Of a DNA stretch of 26,929 bases, positions 14,852 through 23,623 are shown in pieces. The stretch lies in NCBI GenBank assembly GCA_964480735.1, contig CAYZQS010000033.1, forward strand, positions 1 to 26,929, read 5' to 3'. This stretch comes from UBA5972 sp964480735. Lineage in GTDB: Bacteria > Pseudomonadota > Alphaproteobacteria > Rhodobacterales > Rhodobacteraceae. The first letter of the stretch is position 1. Each line of letters opens with the position of its first letter. The notes beneath the pieces were generated by a model. It had not been told where the DNA came from. It saw only the letters and a list, made by a program, of their open reading frames with translations, and did not search any database. A program made the position numbers and the translations under genes.

Positions 14852-16435
14852 ATGCGCGATTTTCAACTTCCCGGCCGGTCATCCGTGTTTGCCCAAAACG
14901 GCATGTGCGCAACTTCTCATCCGCTGGCCGCAAAAGTTGCTGTTCAGATACTTGAATCCGGCGGCAACGCGGTTGACGCGGCCATTGCCGCCGCTGTTGT
15001 GCTGGGCATATGCGAGCCCGCCTCGACAGGAATTGGCGGGGACTGTTTTGCCCTGATCAAACCGGCGGGCGAAGACCGGATTGTATCGCTGAACGGTTCC
15101 GGTCGTGCGCCGCAGGCTTTGGATGCCGCGAATTTGCGGGCCGCGGGCCATAAATCCATGCCTCTTTTTAACGCACCAGAGGCGGTAACCATGCCCGGTG
15201 CCATAGACGCATTCTGCCGATTGTCAAAAGACTGGGGCCGGATCGGGCTGAAAGCCAGCCTTGCCCCGGCAATTTATTACGCAGATTCCGGCGTACCGGT
15301 CGGCCCACGCACAGCCTTTGACTGGAAATCAGCCGGCGAGCGGCTGACGGGGGACGCACGCAAATATTATTTGATCAACAGCAAGCCCCCCAAAGTTGGA
15401 CAGATTTTTCAGGCTCCCCTACAGGCGGAAGTCCTGCGAAAAGTCGCCATGAAAGGCCGGTCCGGGTTTTACGAGGGCGAAATCGCCAAAGATATGTGCG
15501 ATTCTCTAAACGCGCTGGGTGGCGTTCATACGCTTGATGATTTTTCAAACGTCGCCTGCAACTACACCGATCCGATTTCCGGCACGTATAAAGAAGTGGA
15601 GCTGGTGGAACATCCACCAAACGGTCAGGGCGCGACGGCGCTATTGATGAACAGTATCCTGTCGGAATTTGATATTGCCGCAATGGACCCTTTTGGTGCG
15701 CAACGGGCGCATATCGAGGCCGAGGCGTCAAAACTGGCCTATGACGCCCGCGACCGGTTTATCGCGGACATCGACTTTGCCAATCGAATTGACCACATGC
15801 TTGACCCGCTGACGGCGAAAAAACTGGCAGCCCTTGTTGATCCCAAACAGGCACTTGCACAGGTTGGTCGCGTCACCGGCGCGGTTCACAAAGACACAGT
15901 GTTGCTGACGGTGGTCGATAAAGACCTGATGGCTGTGACCATGATATATTCTATTTTTCACGGCTTTGGTTCCGGTTTGGCGTCCAAAAAATTTGGCATT
16001 AATTTTCAGAATCGTGGTGCCGGTTTTAGTTTAGAGGACGGTCACCCGAACCAGGCGGCCGGCGGCAAACGCCCACTTCACACCATAATACCCGCGATGC
16101 TTAGAAAGGACGGGCGTGTCATAATGCCGTTTGGTGTTATGGGCGGCGCGTACCAGCCTTGCGGGCATGCGCGACTCCTGTCCAACATGGTGGATTTTGG
16201 CATGGACCCGCAGGAAGCATTGGATGGCCCGCGCAGTTTCCCCGACGAGGGTGTGTTGAACGTAGAGCGGGGCTATACAGACGTCGTGCGCGATCAGCTT
16301 GCCGACATGGGGCACCGCGTTGAAGTGCCCGCAACTCCTTTGGGTGGTGCCCAAGCGATCAGGATCGACTATGAGAACGGCGTTCTTGAAGGCGCCACAG
16401 ACCCCCGCAAAGACGGATGCGCGCTGGGGTATTAA
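14852..16435 (+). CDS. Gamma-glutamyltransferase-superfamily protein
   Basis: An N-terminal nucleophile hydrolase that normally self-cleaves before a catalytic threonine. The 527-residue protein starts at the ATG at 14852, which has GGGG 6 bases upstream; a GTG at 14840 is less likely. SHPLAAKVAVQILESGGNAV (22-41), STGIGGDCFAL (58-68) and GRAPQALDA are superfamily-typical. The nucleophile is Thr349 in HKDTVLLTVVDKD, aligned with the TTHYSVVDKD of E. coli Ggt; FHGFGSGLAS and GKRPLHTIIPAM, then GVMGGAYQPCGHA, follow. There is no signal peptide, whereas classical Ggt is periplasmic. It may act in the cytoplasm on another gamma-glutamyl compound or amide, so glutathione as substrate is not assured. 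It is convergent with hspQ, 10 bases away. Confidence 0.88.
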   Translation: MRDFQLPGRSSVFAQNGMCATSHPLAAKVAVQILESGGNAVDAAIAAAVVLGICEPASTGIGGDCFALIKPAGEDRIVSLNGSGRAPQALDAANLRAAGHKSMPLFNAPEAVTMPGAIDAFCRLSKDWGRIGLKASLAPAIYYADSGVPVGPRTAFDWKSAGERLTGDARKYYLINSKPPKVGQIFQAPLQAEVLRKVAMKGRSGFYEGEIAKDMCDSLNALGGVHTLDDFSNVACNYTDPISGTYKEVELVEHPPNGQGATALLMNSILSEFDIAAMDPFGAQRAHIEAEASKLAYDARDRFIADIDFANRIDHMLDPLTAKKLAALVDPKQALAQVGRVTGAVHKDTVLLTVVDKDLMAVTMIYSIFHGFGSGLASKKFGINFQNRGAGFSLEDGHPNQAAGGKRPLHTIIPAMLRKDGRVIMPFGVMGGAYQPCGHARLLSNMVDFGMDPQEALDGPRSFPDEGVLNVERGYTDVVRDQLADMGHRVEVPATPLGGAQAIRIDYENGVLEGATDPRKDGCALGY

Positions 16436-16445
16436 CCCCGACGTT

Positions 16446-16772
16446 TCAGTGCATCTGCACTTCCATATTGTATTTTCCGTCACTCAGATGACTGAAAATG
16501 CTGGGCACATCAGGATGCTGAACCGGCTCGCCAGTCACATCTTTCACAAGATTTTGCTCTGACACATAGGCGACATAATAAGAATTGTCGTTTTCCGCCA
16601 GCAAATGATAAAATGGCTGATCCTTGGACGGTCGCTTGCCCTCGGGAATAGCCATCCACCATTCATCCGTGTTGGCGAAAACCGGGTCAATATCAAAGAC
16701 GACACCACGAAAAGAATACTTCCGGTGCTTTACCACGTCCCCAATCGAATATTTTGCTTCAACTCGTAACAT
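16446..16772 (-). CDS. hspQ: Heat-shock protein HspQ (YccV-like)
   Basis: A 108-residue small protein matching E. coli HspQ/YccV. The core runs AKYSIGDVVKHRKYSFRGVV, then FDIDPVFANTDEW, PFYHLLAENDNS, YVAYVSEQNLV and GEPVQHPDVPSIF. The family binds hemimethylated DNA in vitro, affects DnaA stability and acts as a specificity factor for Lon protease in some bacteria; which of these applies here is unknown. The ATG at 16770-16772 has GGAG 6 bases upstream, so it is preferred to the in-frame TTG 12 bases earlier. It is divergent from the AEC transporter and convergent with ggt. Confidence 0.93.
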   Translation of the reverse strand: MLRVEAKYSIGDVVKHRKYSFRGVVFDIDPVFANTDEWWMAIPEGKRPSKDQPFYHLLAENDNSYYVAYVSEQNLVKDVTGEPVQHPDVPSIFSHLSDGKYNMEVQMH

Positions 16773-16841
16773 ATCTGGCTCCAACCCCCATCTACAGTTA
16801 CTACTGCGCTTATGAATTCCTGTCCACCAGCCACCTCTTAC

Positions 16842-16850
16842 TTATCCACA
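16842..16850 (+). promoter_or_regulatory. Single consensus DnaA box
   Basis: TTATCCACA matches the DnaA-box consensus exactly. It lies between hspQ and the AEC transporter, 20 bases before the latter's start. A lone 9-mer can occur by chance, and no cluster, AT-rich unwinding element or replication gene accompanies it, so it does not mark an origin. Confidence 0.3.
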
Positions 16851-16869
16851 GTTTTTTAGGAAACAATCG

Positions 16870-17751
16870 TTGGCCATTGTCGTAACAATCCTGCAGATCG
16901 TGGCCCCGGTGTTCATACTGGCCCTGATCGGATTCCTTTGGGTGCGCAGCGGCGCGGAATACCAAATGCAATTCGTCACGCGGCTGGCAATGACCATCTC
17001 TTTGCCGTGTCTGGTCTTTTCCTCATTGATGAAAACGCAAATAGACCCGGTGTCGCTGGCGGCGGTTTTTCTGGCGTCGGTGGTGGCATATCCGGTGATC
17101 GCGATTGTGACTTTTGCGCTGGTTCGCCTGTCCGGATTGCAGATGAAAACCTTTCTGGCACCGTTGATTTTCGGCAACACTGGCAACCTTGGGCTGCCCC
17201 TGGCGCTGTTTGCTTTTGGCGAGACGGGGCTTGGATATGCGGTTGTTATATTTGCAGTTATGGCCATTTATTCCTTCACGTTCGGCGCGTGGATCGTGGC
17301 CGGCGGCGGGTCGTTTCTTAAACTCGCCAAAGAGCCGATCGTCGGCGCCACCCTGTTGGGCGCACTGTTTTTATATCAGGGATGGCAAACGCCGGTTTGG
17401 ATGACCAATACCCTTGATCTGATCGGCCAAATGGCCATTCCGCTGATGCTTATAACGCTGGGCGTGGCGGTTGGCGGAATGCAGATACGTGGGTTGTCCC
17501 GCGCGGTGCTGCTGTCGATCATAAAGGTCATAATTGCAGTTGCTGTTGCGTGGATGTCCGGCATTTTTTTCAATTTGCCACCTGTGGCGCTGGCGGTTCT
17601 TGTGTTGCAGGTTTCCACACCTGTTGCAGTTACGTCATACCTAATGGCTGAGAAATTCAATGCAAATGCCGCCGAAGTGGCAGGATTGGTGGTGATTTCC
17701 ACCATGCTGTCCGTGGTATCGATTCCCTTGGTTCTGGCATTATTTTTGTAA
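16870..17751 (+). CDS. AEC-family transporter (auxin efflux carrier type)
   Basis: An inner-membrane secondary transporter of the AEC family, which in bacteria moves small organic acids such as malate or malonate; the substrate here is unknown. The 293 residues form about ten hydrophobic helices in two halves: VVTILQIVAPVFILALIGFL at the start, LAMTISLPCLVFSSL, LIFGNTGNLGLPLALFAFGE (98-117, the family's conserved N-x-G-N-L-G-L-P block), and MAIPLMLITLGVAVGGMQI opening the second half. The start is a TTG with AGGAAA 8 bases from it (AGGA at 16858-16861). No neighbouring gene hints at a substrate. Confidence 0.9.
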   Translation: MAIVVTILQIVAPVFILALIGFLWVRSGAEYQMQFVTRLAMTISLPCLVFSSLMKTQIDPVSLAAVFLASVVAYPVIAIVTFALVRLSGLQMKTFLAPLIFGNTGNLGLPLALFAFGETGLGYAVVIFAVMAIYSFTFGAWIVAGGGSFLKLAKEPIVGATLLGALFLYQGWQTPVWMTNTLDLIGQMAIPLMLITLGVAVGGMQIRGLSRAVLLSIIKVIIAVAVAWMSGIFFNLPPVALAVLVLQVSTPVAVTSYLMAEKFNANAAEVAGLVVISTMLSVVSIPLVLALFL

Positions 17752-17787
17752 CAAATATTTAATTTTCATGTTTTGGGATTCTCGCAT

Positions 17788-18429
17788 ATGCTTTTAGTCA
17801 AAAGAACAATCGTGGCGGGCAGCGTGACCAAATATTTTTCACTGATCTTTTTCTTGCTTTTGGCCGCCTGTGGCACTTCTGTCCAACCACCGCCGTCCAA
17901 CCTGAATGATGCCTGCGTTATCGCAAAAGAGCGGCCAAAGTGGCTGTTCGCCATGAACGCCGCGCAAAGCAAATGGGATGTTCCGGTTTCGGTTCAACTG
18001 GCAACAATTTATCACGAAAGCAAATTCGTGGGGCAGGCCCGAACGCCGCTGGCGTTTAAGCTGGGGGTCATTCCGATGGGCCGCAATTCATCCGCGTATG
18101 GGTATTCCCAGGCCATCGACAGCACGTGGAAATGGTACAAGCGCGATACCGGCAACAGCAGGGCAAAGCGCGATGATTTTGACGACGCCGTGGATTTCAT
18201 GGGCTGGTATATGGATCAGTCGTTTCAACGGCTTGATATTCCCAAAACCAACGCGCGGCTGCAATATCTGGCCTATCACGACGGTCACGCCGGGTTTCGC
18301 CGTGGCACGTACCGGCGCAAATCGTGGTTGCTGCGGGTTTCAAAGGAGGTTCAGGCGCGCGCGGAAATGTATCAGGATCAGATGATCGGCTGCGGGATTA
18401 TCAAGGTCCCGCAAGAGGAAGAAGCGTAA
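17788..18429 (+). CDS. Lipoprotein with lytic transglycosylase (SLT) domain
   Basis: A 213-residue lipoprotein. From the ATG at 17788 a signal peptide leads to the lipobox LLAAC with Cys28; a GTG at 17824 would give a shorter but also workable signal. The SLT domain has WDVPVSVQLATIYHESKF with catalytic Glu77, SSAYGYSQAIDSTWKWY, and AYHDGHAGFRRGTYRRKSWL near the C-terminus. The family cleaves the glycan strand of peptidoglycan with formation of an anhydro end. No Asp follows Cys28 (the +2 residue is Gly), so sorting to the outer membrane would be expected by the E. coli rule. It is convergent with lolA, 3 bases apart, with no terminator between. Confidence 0.87.
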   Translation: MLLVKRTIVAGSVTKYFSLIFFLLLAACGTSVQPPPSNLNDACVIAKERPKWLFAMNAAQSKWDVPVSVQLATIYHESKFVGQARTPLAFKLGVIPMGRNSSAYGYSQAIDSTWKWYKRDTGNSRAKRDDFDDAVDFMGWYMDQSFQRLDIPKTNARLQYLAYHDGHAGFRRGTYRRKSWLLRVSKEVQARAEMYQDQMIGCGIIKVPQEEEA

Positions 18430-18432
18430 TCC

Positions 18433-19041
18433 TCAGCGATCCGGTTGAAGCTTTTGAATTTCTGCGGCGATATTGAACAATCCGCCCTTAAGGCGCAGGC
18501 CCTGCTGCAAATCACGTAATATCACTGTGGTCTGCGTTCCCGCCTCATCGGTGATCACCCACTGCCGCAGCTCTACCGGCGCGGACGTAAACACCAGCTG
18601 TATGTTGCCGATCTCTGGTCGCTCCGGGTCTTGCGCGGTTATCGTGGTGCTGGTGTCATCTGACGTAATCGCGGTAATCATATCCGCCTGTTTCAGGTCA
18701 ATATTGCGCTGCAAAATAACCGATAGCGGTGTTTGTTTCAGCGGAAACTGCTGGGGCAGTTGATCCGATTTCTTATCAAATATTGCCACTGCCCCGCCGC
18801 CGGCCATCACCAGCGCCGGATTGGGCGGATCATATTCAAACCGCACCCGCCCCGGGCGGCGAATATAGATCGTGCCGGTTGAAATCGTACCGTCGGGATT
18901 GATCTGGGTAAACTTGCCCTGCGCGGTTGTCTGCGCATTCAGATAATCAGAGATTTCATCAAGGCCAAGCGGTTCCGTCCGGACCGGCCCGGCAGCGATA
19001 CTGACCAACAGCGCAAGTGTCAAAATTTGAAGCTTCATCAT
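18433..19041 (-). CDS. lolA: Outer-membrane lipoprotein carrier LolA
   Basis: Periplasmic chaperone that receives lipoproteins from LolCDE and delivers them to the outer membrane. The 202 residues begin with a signal peptide (MMKLQILTLALLVSIAAG). The LolA fold follows: LDEISDYLNAQTTAQGKFTQ, GTIYIRRPGRVRFEYDPPNP (56-75, the most conserved strand pair), VAIFDKKSDQLPQQFPLKQT and LRQWVITDEAGTQTTVILRD. The start is a double ATG with no obvious Shine-Dalgarno sequence. It lies 57 bases downstream of ftsK on the same strand, the order commonly seen in Rhodobacterales, so cotranscription is likely. Confidence 0.93.
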   Translation of the reverse strand: MMKLQILTLALLVSIAAGPVRTEPLGLDEISDYLNAQTTAQGKFTQINPDGTISTGTIYIRRPGRVRFEYDPPNPALVMAGGGAVAIFDKKSDQLPQQFPLKQTPLSVILQRNIDLKQADMITAITSDDTSTTITAQDPERPEIGNIQLVFTSAPVELRQWVITDEAGTQTTVILRDLQQGLRLKGGLFNIAAEIQKLQPDR

Positions 19042-19098
19042 GTGTATATAGAACGTCCCGCTTTCTTAAGCATCCCACCGCACAAAAGCGTGAGCCGA

Positions 19099-21780
19099 TT
19101 ATTGCCCGGGCACCAGAATCTCGCGTTTGCCCACGTGATTTGCCTGACTGACCAGCCCCGCATCCTCCATTGATTCAACCAGCCGCGCGGCTTTGTTATA
19201 GCCAATCGCCAGTTTGCGCTGGATATAGGATGTGGAACATTTCCGGTCGCGCAGCACAATCGCCACGGCCTGATCATAAAGCGCGTCCTCGCCAGTGGTA
19301 TTGCCGCCAAGGCCCAGCACCATATCGATATCGCTTTCGGTGTCGCTGTCCTGCCCTTCCACAACGCCGGAAACATATTCTGGCGCACCAAAGCTTTTCA
19401 GATGATTGACAATTTCCTCAACCTCTTCGTCTGACACAAACGGCCCGTGCACGCGGGTAATTTTGCCGCCGCCCGCCATATAAAGCATATCGCCCATGCC
19501 CAGCAGTTGCTCGGCCCCCATCTCGCCCAAAATTGTCCGGCTGTCGATCTTGCTGGTCACTTGAAAGCTGATGCGGGTTGGGAAGTTTGCCTTGATCGTG
19601 CCGGTGATCACATCAACGCTGGGGCGTTGCGTGGCCATGATCAGATGAATGCCAGAGGCCCGCGCCATCTGCGCAAGCCTTTGAATACAGGCTTCTATTT
19701 CCTTACCGGCGACCATCATCAGGTCGGCCATCTCGTCCACCACCACCACGATAAACGGCATTTTCTCGGGCGTGAATTCCTCGGTTTCAAACACCGGATC
19801 GCCGGTGTCATCGTCAAATCCGGTCTGCACCGTGCGGCTGAAATTCTCGCCCTTTTCAAGGCTGTCTTTGACCCGCGAATTATACCCCTCGATGTTGCGC
19901 ACGCCCATTTTGGACATCTTGCGATAGCGTTCCTCCATCTCGCCAACCACCCATTTCAGCGCCACGACCGCTTTCTTGGGGTCCGTCACTACGGGGGACA
20001 GCAGATGCGGAATGCCGTCATATACCGACAGTTCCAGCATTTTTGGATCAATCATGATCATCCGGCAATCGTCAGGTGACAAGCGGTACAACAGCGACAG
20101 GATCATCGTGTTGATCGCCACCGATTTGCCCGAACCCGTGGTCCCGGCAATCAACAGATGCGGCATCTTCGCCAGATTTGCCACCACCGGATCACCGGCG
20201 ATGTTTTTACCCAGCGCGAGGGGCAGTTTTTGCGTGCTGTCGCCAAATTCTCTGGCCCCCAGAATTTCCCGCAGCAAAACTTTTTCACGCTGTACATTGG
20301 GCAATTCAATCCCGATAACAGAGCGCCCCGGCACCGTGGATACCCGCGCCGCAAGGGCTGACATCGAGCGGGCAATATCATCGGCCAGCCCGATCACCCG
20401 GCTGGCTTTCAACCCAGGTGCCGGTTCCAGCTCATACATGGTAACCACCGGCCCGGGGCTGACGGAAATAATATCACCCTTGACGCCATAGTCATCCAAA
20501 ACGCTTTCCAGCATCCGGGCGTTTTCCTCCAGCGCCGCGTCAGACAGATGATGCCGCACAATACCAATCGGGCTGCTCAAAAGATTCAGCGGCGGGCTTT
20601 CAAAGGCGGCTTTGTTGGCCTCAAATTCCAGCGAAGGCTGCGCTTCAGCCTGCGCCTTTTGGCTGACACCGCCCGACTTGCGGTCGCGGTGTTGCACCAC
20701 CGCCTTGGCTTCAGGCGTCGGCGGGATATAGCTGTCAGCCGCGGTCAGCTCCAGCCGCGACGGCCAGGGCTCATTCTGCGTAACTTCGCCCGGCCTGTTT
20801 TGCGCCCGCAGAACCGGTTCGGTTTTTAACACGTGAGGTTCGGGTTTGGTTTTCAGATTGCGACGCTGGATGATCTCGGCAATCCTCGACCGAATGCGTG
20901 TGTTTACAGATTTTGCTTCATTCGGGCTTTCTGCAGACAAAGTGGGTTCAACGCCGCGCTGTGCAGCTGAAAGAACCGGTGCACGCTTGACAAACCCAAG
21001 GGCAGGTCCCAGGCGCTCTGCCGGTTCCCCAGCTGATTGAGCCTCTGGTTCAGATTGATATTCGCTTTCAATCTCGACCCGCCGGTCGCGATACCGCTCT
21101 TGCGCTGCTGTTGCCGCGCGCGCCGCACCGCCGCCTGCAAGACCCAAAACCGTCACAAAAGAGGCATAGGTCATAATGATTCCAACCAGCAAAAACCGCC
21201 CAAAGCGCAGCAGCTCGGCGACGCTGAATCCCAGCACAAACGCCGCAAGCGCAACCAGCACAACGCCCAAAACCAGTGAAAGCAGGTTCAGCGCCAACGT
21301 AACTTCCGTCGGCATCAACCCCAGTATCGCCGTCAGCGCCGTGTCGCCAAACAATCCGCCCAGCCCGAAACTGTGGCCCCAGCCATCAATCGGCGCATGT
21401 GTTGACGCAAAAATCGCCGCAACTGCCACTGCAATCGGTGAAAAAATGATGCGGCTGAAAATCCGTTCGTCACCCACATGCAAAACAAACCGGCCGCCCC
21501 AAACAAAGGCAACCACGGCTATGCCCCATGACGCCCAGCCAATGGTCACCGACAACGGGCTGGCAAAAGACGCACCAAACCTGCCCAGCATATTTTGCAC
21601 CGGCGCGTCGGTTGCCGACAGCCAACTGGGATCTTCCGGCACATAGGACCAAAGGATCATGCTGACCAAAACGCCAAAGCCGATCAGCAAAAACCCCAAC
21701 AGCTCTTTGCCGCGCCTCTGGATCGCCTCTTGCATGTGGCTTTCCAAAAGGGGGTCGCGCCGCCGCACCTGATACGCCAT
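19099..21780 (-). CDS. ftsK: DNA translocase FtsK
   Basis: Septal DNA pump that clears the chromosome terminus and activates XerCD recombination at division. The 893 residues contain an N-terminal membrane region with four to five hydrophobic segments between about 25 and 218, and a low-complexity charged linker to about 400. The hexameric motor domain follows, with Walker A GTTGSGKS (546-553) and Walker B VVVVDEMADL (Asp682-Glu683); MATQRPSVDVITGTIKANFP and GRSVIGIELPN are typical. A C-terminal gamma domain (about 825-893, YDQAVAIVLRDRKCSTSYIQ ... NKAARLVESMEDAGLV) is the winged helix that reads polarity sequences. It starts 13 bases downstream of the aminotransferase gene and precedes lolA. 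Confidence 0.96.
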   Translation of the reverse strand: MAYQVRRRDPLLESHMQEAIQRRGKELLGFLLIGFGVLVSMILWSYVPEDPSWLSATDAPVQNMLGRFGASFASPLSVTIGWASWGIAVVAFVWGGRFVLHVGDERIFSRIIFSPIAVAVAAIFASTHAPIDGWGHSFGLGGLFGDTALTAILGLMPTEVTLALNLLSLVLGVVLVALAAFVLGFSVAELLRFGRFLLVGIIMTYASFVTVLGLAGGGAARAATAAQERYRDRRVEIESEYQSEPEAQSAGEPAERLGPALGFVKRAPVLSAAQRGVEPTLSAESPNEAKSVNTRIRSRIAEIIQRRNLKTKPEPHVLKTEPVLRAQNRPGEVTQNEPWPSRLELTAADSYIPPTPEAKAVVQHRDRKSGGVSQKAQAEAQPSLEFEANKAAFESPPLNLLSSPIGIVRHHLSDAALEENARMLESVLDDYGVKGDIISVSPGPVVTMYELEPAPGLKASRVIGLADDIARSMSALAARVSTVPGRSVIGIELPNVQREKVLLREILGAREFGDSTQKLPLALGKNIAGDPVVANLAKMPHLLIAGTTGSGKSVAINTMILSLLYRLSPDDCRMIMIDPKMLELSVYDGIPHLLSPVVTDPKKAVVALKWVVGEMEERYRKMSKMGVRNIEGYNSRVKDSLEKGENFSRTVQTGFDDDTGDPVFETEEFTPEKMPFIVVVVDEMADLMMVAGKEIEACIQRLAQMARASGIHLIMATQRPSVDVITGTIKANFPTRISFQVTSKIDSRTILGEMGAEQLLGMGDMLYMAGGGKITRVHGPFVSDEEVEEIVNHLKSFGAPEYVSGVVEGQDSDTESDIDMVLGLGGNTTGEDALYDQAVAIVLRDRKCSTSYIQRKLAIGYNKAARLVESMEDAGLVSQANHVGKREILVPGQ

Positions 21781-21793
21781 ACCAATTCCTGCC

Positions 21794-22975
21794 TTATGGA
21801 TACAGACAGTCGCGGATTGCCATCAGCCCGCGCTGCATGTCTTGTGTTGGGGCGACCATTGCCACCCGAATAAATCCTTTGCCCGGATTAACGCCGTCAA
21901 CCGACCGGGCCAGATATTCCCCCGGCAGAACCTTAACCCCGGTATTCTTCCACAGTTTCAAAGTGGCGGCCTCTCCGTCGTCCACCGGCAACCACAGAAA
22001 AAATCCCGCCGTCGGGCCGCGATATTCTTGAACGCCGTCAAAAACCTGGTCCGCAGCCCTGTATTTTTCGCCGTACTGGCGGCGGTTTTTGTCAACGTGA
22101 TCTTCGTCCTGCCAGACCTTTGCGGCAACTTTTTGTAGCGGCAGCGGTAAGGGCGCGCCGGAATAGGCACGCAGGCGCTTTATTTCAGCAATGGCCTTTG
22201 GCCCGCCCGCCACAAAACCGGATCGCAATCCCGGCAGATTGGAGCGCTTGGACAGCGAATGGAAAACCACCACACGTTCTGGATCTGTGCCAATGTCATG
22301 GGCGACCTGCAGCAGACCGGGCGGTGCGGTCTTGCGATAAATTTCCGAATAACACTCGTCAGCGAAAATTCTGAAATCATGCTTTTCCGCCAACCCCAGC
22401 AGTTCCGTCCAATATGCTGTGCTGGCGACTGCACCCTGTGGATTGGACGGTGAACAGATATAGGCAATCGCCGTCTGATCCAAAACTGCCTTTGGCAGGG
22501 CCGCAAAATTCGGTAAATGACCGTTGGCCGCGGGGCAGTCCACGAACACCGGCGTGGCCTGGGCGGCAGCCGCAGCGACCGCGTACACCTGATAGAACGG
22601 GTTGGGGATCAGCACATTCACAGGCTTGCCGTCTTTTCGTTCCGGGCACAGGGCAAGACAAGCGTTAAACAGCCCCTCGCGGCTGCCGTTTATGGCAACA
22701 ACCGCATGATCAGGGTCTTTGGCCACGCCGTATCGCCGCATGATCCAGTCGGCGATTGAACGTCGCAGCTCTGCGGTTCCCTCGTTTGGCGGGTAATTGC
22801 CAAAACCTGCGATATTGGCCGCCAGTTCCTCTGCCACAAAATCCGGAAATGCGTGTTGTGGCTCTCCGATGGACATCGCCATCTCAACGCCGCCCGGCGC
22901 ACAGCCGTCAAGCAGCCGCCGCAAACGCGGAAAAGCGTAATCAGGCAGGTCGTTAAACCGCTGGGGAAACTGCAT
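21794..22975 (-). CDS. Class I/II PLP aminotransferase, DapC-like
   Basis: A fold-type I PLP enzyme of 393 residues. Cofactor-site residues are visible: Asn178 in SPSNPQG, Asp206 and Tyr209 in FADECYSE, and the Schiff-base Lys243 in FHSLSKRSNLPGLRSGFVAG. The start NDLPDYAFPRLRRLLDG plus MSIGEPQHAFPDFV resembles the N-succinyldiaminopimelate aminotransferase group (DapC), which makes the lysine/diaminopimelate precursor. Members of this group are hard to tell apart from other aminotransferases without alignment, so the substrate is tentative. A DapC role would fit a wall-precursor function beside ftsK. An Lrp-type regulator gene ends 87 bases upstream and could regulate it. Confidence 0.88.
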   Translation of the reverse strand: MQFPQRFNDLPDYAFPRLRRLLDGCAPGGVEMAMSIGEPQHAFPDFVAEELAANIAGFGNYPPNEGTAELRRSIADWIMRRYGVAKDPDHAVVAINGSREGLFNACLALCPERKDGKPVNVLIPNPFYQVYAVAAAAAQATPVFVDCPAANGHLPNFAALPKAVLDQTAIAYICSPSNPQGAVASTAYWTELLGLAEKHDFRIFADECYSEIYRKTAPPGLLQVAHDIGTDPERVVVFHSLSKRSNLPGLRSGFVAGGPKAIAEIKRLRAYSGAPLPLPLQKVAAKVWQDEDHVDKNRRQYGEKYRAADQVFDGVQEYRGPTAGFFLWLPVDDGEAATLKLWKNTGVKVLPGEYLARSVDGVNPGKGFIRVAMVAPTQDMQRGLMAIRDCLYP

Positions 22976-23062
22976 TATGCCTCAACTCACAGGGTCTAAG
23001 TGCCCCGTTTGCAAGCACTTTACCGTGATATCAGCATTTGGTCCAGCACGACGTTGCCGAAA

Positions 23063-23524
23063 TCAAAGCGGCAATTCGGTTGTGTCTTTTATGTCTTCCA
23101 TCACAAAGGACGCCGAAACATTGGCAATGGCCACCTTGGCAATCAGCCGCTGGTAAAAGGCGTCATAGGCTTTGACGTCCCGCACTTTCACCCGCAAAAT
23201 GTAGTCCAGATCCCCACTCATGCGATGCGCGCCGATGATTTCCGGCATTTCGCGCACGGCAGCCCGAAAGCGTTGCAACCAGTCAGGATCATGGGCGTTC
23301 GTGCGGACCAGAACCACCACCGTCTGCCCCAACCCCACTTTTTCAGCATCCACCAGCGCCACGCGGGCACGGATGATGCCCTCGTCCTGCAATCGCCTGA
23401 TCCGCCGCCAACAGGCGTTGCGCGACAGGTGCACCCTTTCCGAAATCTGATCCACAGACAATGTTGCATCTTTTTGCAGTTGTCGCAGCAATTGGAGGTC
23501 TAATTGATCCATATTATCTTTCAT
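23063..23524 (-). CDS. Lrp/AsnC-family transcriptional regulator
   Basis: A 153-residue feast/famine regulator. The N-terminal winged helix (about 5-55) reads LDLQLLRQLQKDATLSVDQI then VHLSRNACWRRIRRLQDEGI, with the typical recognition helix. The ligand-binding RAM domain (about 65-145) reads GQTVVVLVRTNAHD, MSGDLDYILRVKVRDVKAYD and DIKDTTELPL. Such proteins form octamers that wrap DNA and sense amino acids. The start is the ATG at 23522-23524; an alternative ATG lies 12 bases further in, and neither has a strong Shine-Dalgarno sequence. A 15-bp inverted repeat sits 3 bases before the start. The effector is unknown; the aminotransferase downstream on the same strand is a likely target. Confidence 0.93.
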   Translation of the reverse strand: MKDNMDQLDLQLLRQLQKDATLSVDQISERVHLSRNACWRRIRRLQDEGIIRARVALVDAEKVGLGQTVVVLVRTNAHDPDWLQRFRAAVREMPEIIGAHRMSGDLDYILRVKVRDVKAYDAFYQRLIAKVAIANVSASFVMEDIKDTTELPL

Positions 23525-23527
23525 TTG

Positions 23528-23542
23528 TGGGACAGTATCCCA
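23528..23542. promoter_or_regulatory. Inverted repeat upstream of the Lrp gene, possible autoregulatory site
   Basis: TGGGA-cagta-TCCCA directly precedes the Lrp start codon. GGGACA within it recurs at 23569-23574 in the same direction and, inverted as TGTCCC, at 23616-23621. Lrp-type proteins often bind several phased sites near their own promoter. Confidence 0.4.
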
Positions 23543-23584
23543 ATTATTTTACAATTCAACGCAAAATCGGGACATAAACAACCC

Positions 23585-23606
23585 GGCAATCACCTAAACC
23601 ATTGCC
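23585..23606. promoter_or_regulatory. 6-bp inverted repeat in the Lrp/DUF6356 intergenic space
   Basis: GGCAAT (23585-23590) and ATTGCC (23601-23606) are exact inverted copies with a 10-base spacer, so the half-sites would fall on the same face of the DNA. It may be an operator; the binding protein is unknown. Confidence 0.35.
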
Positions 23607-23623
23607 ACGGACGTTTGTCCCGG

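Noticed and set aside
16842..16850. Replication origin
   Set aside because: One DnaA box without a cluster, AT-rich region or replication genes.
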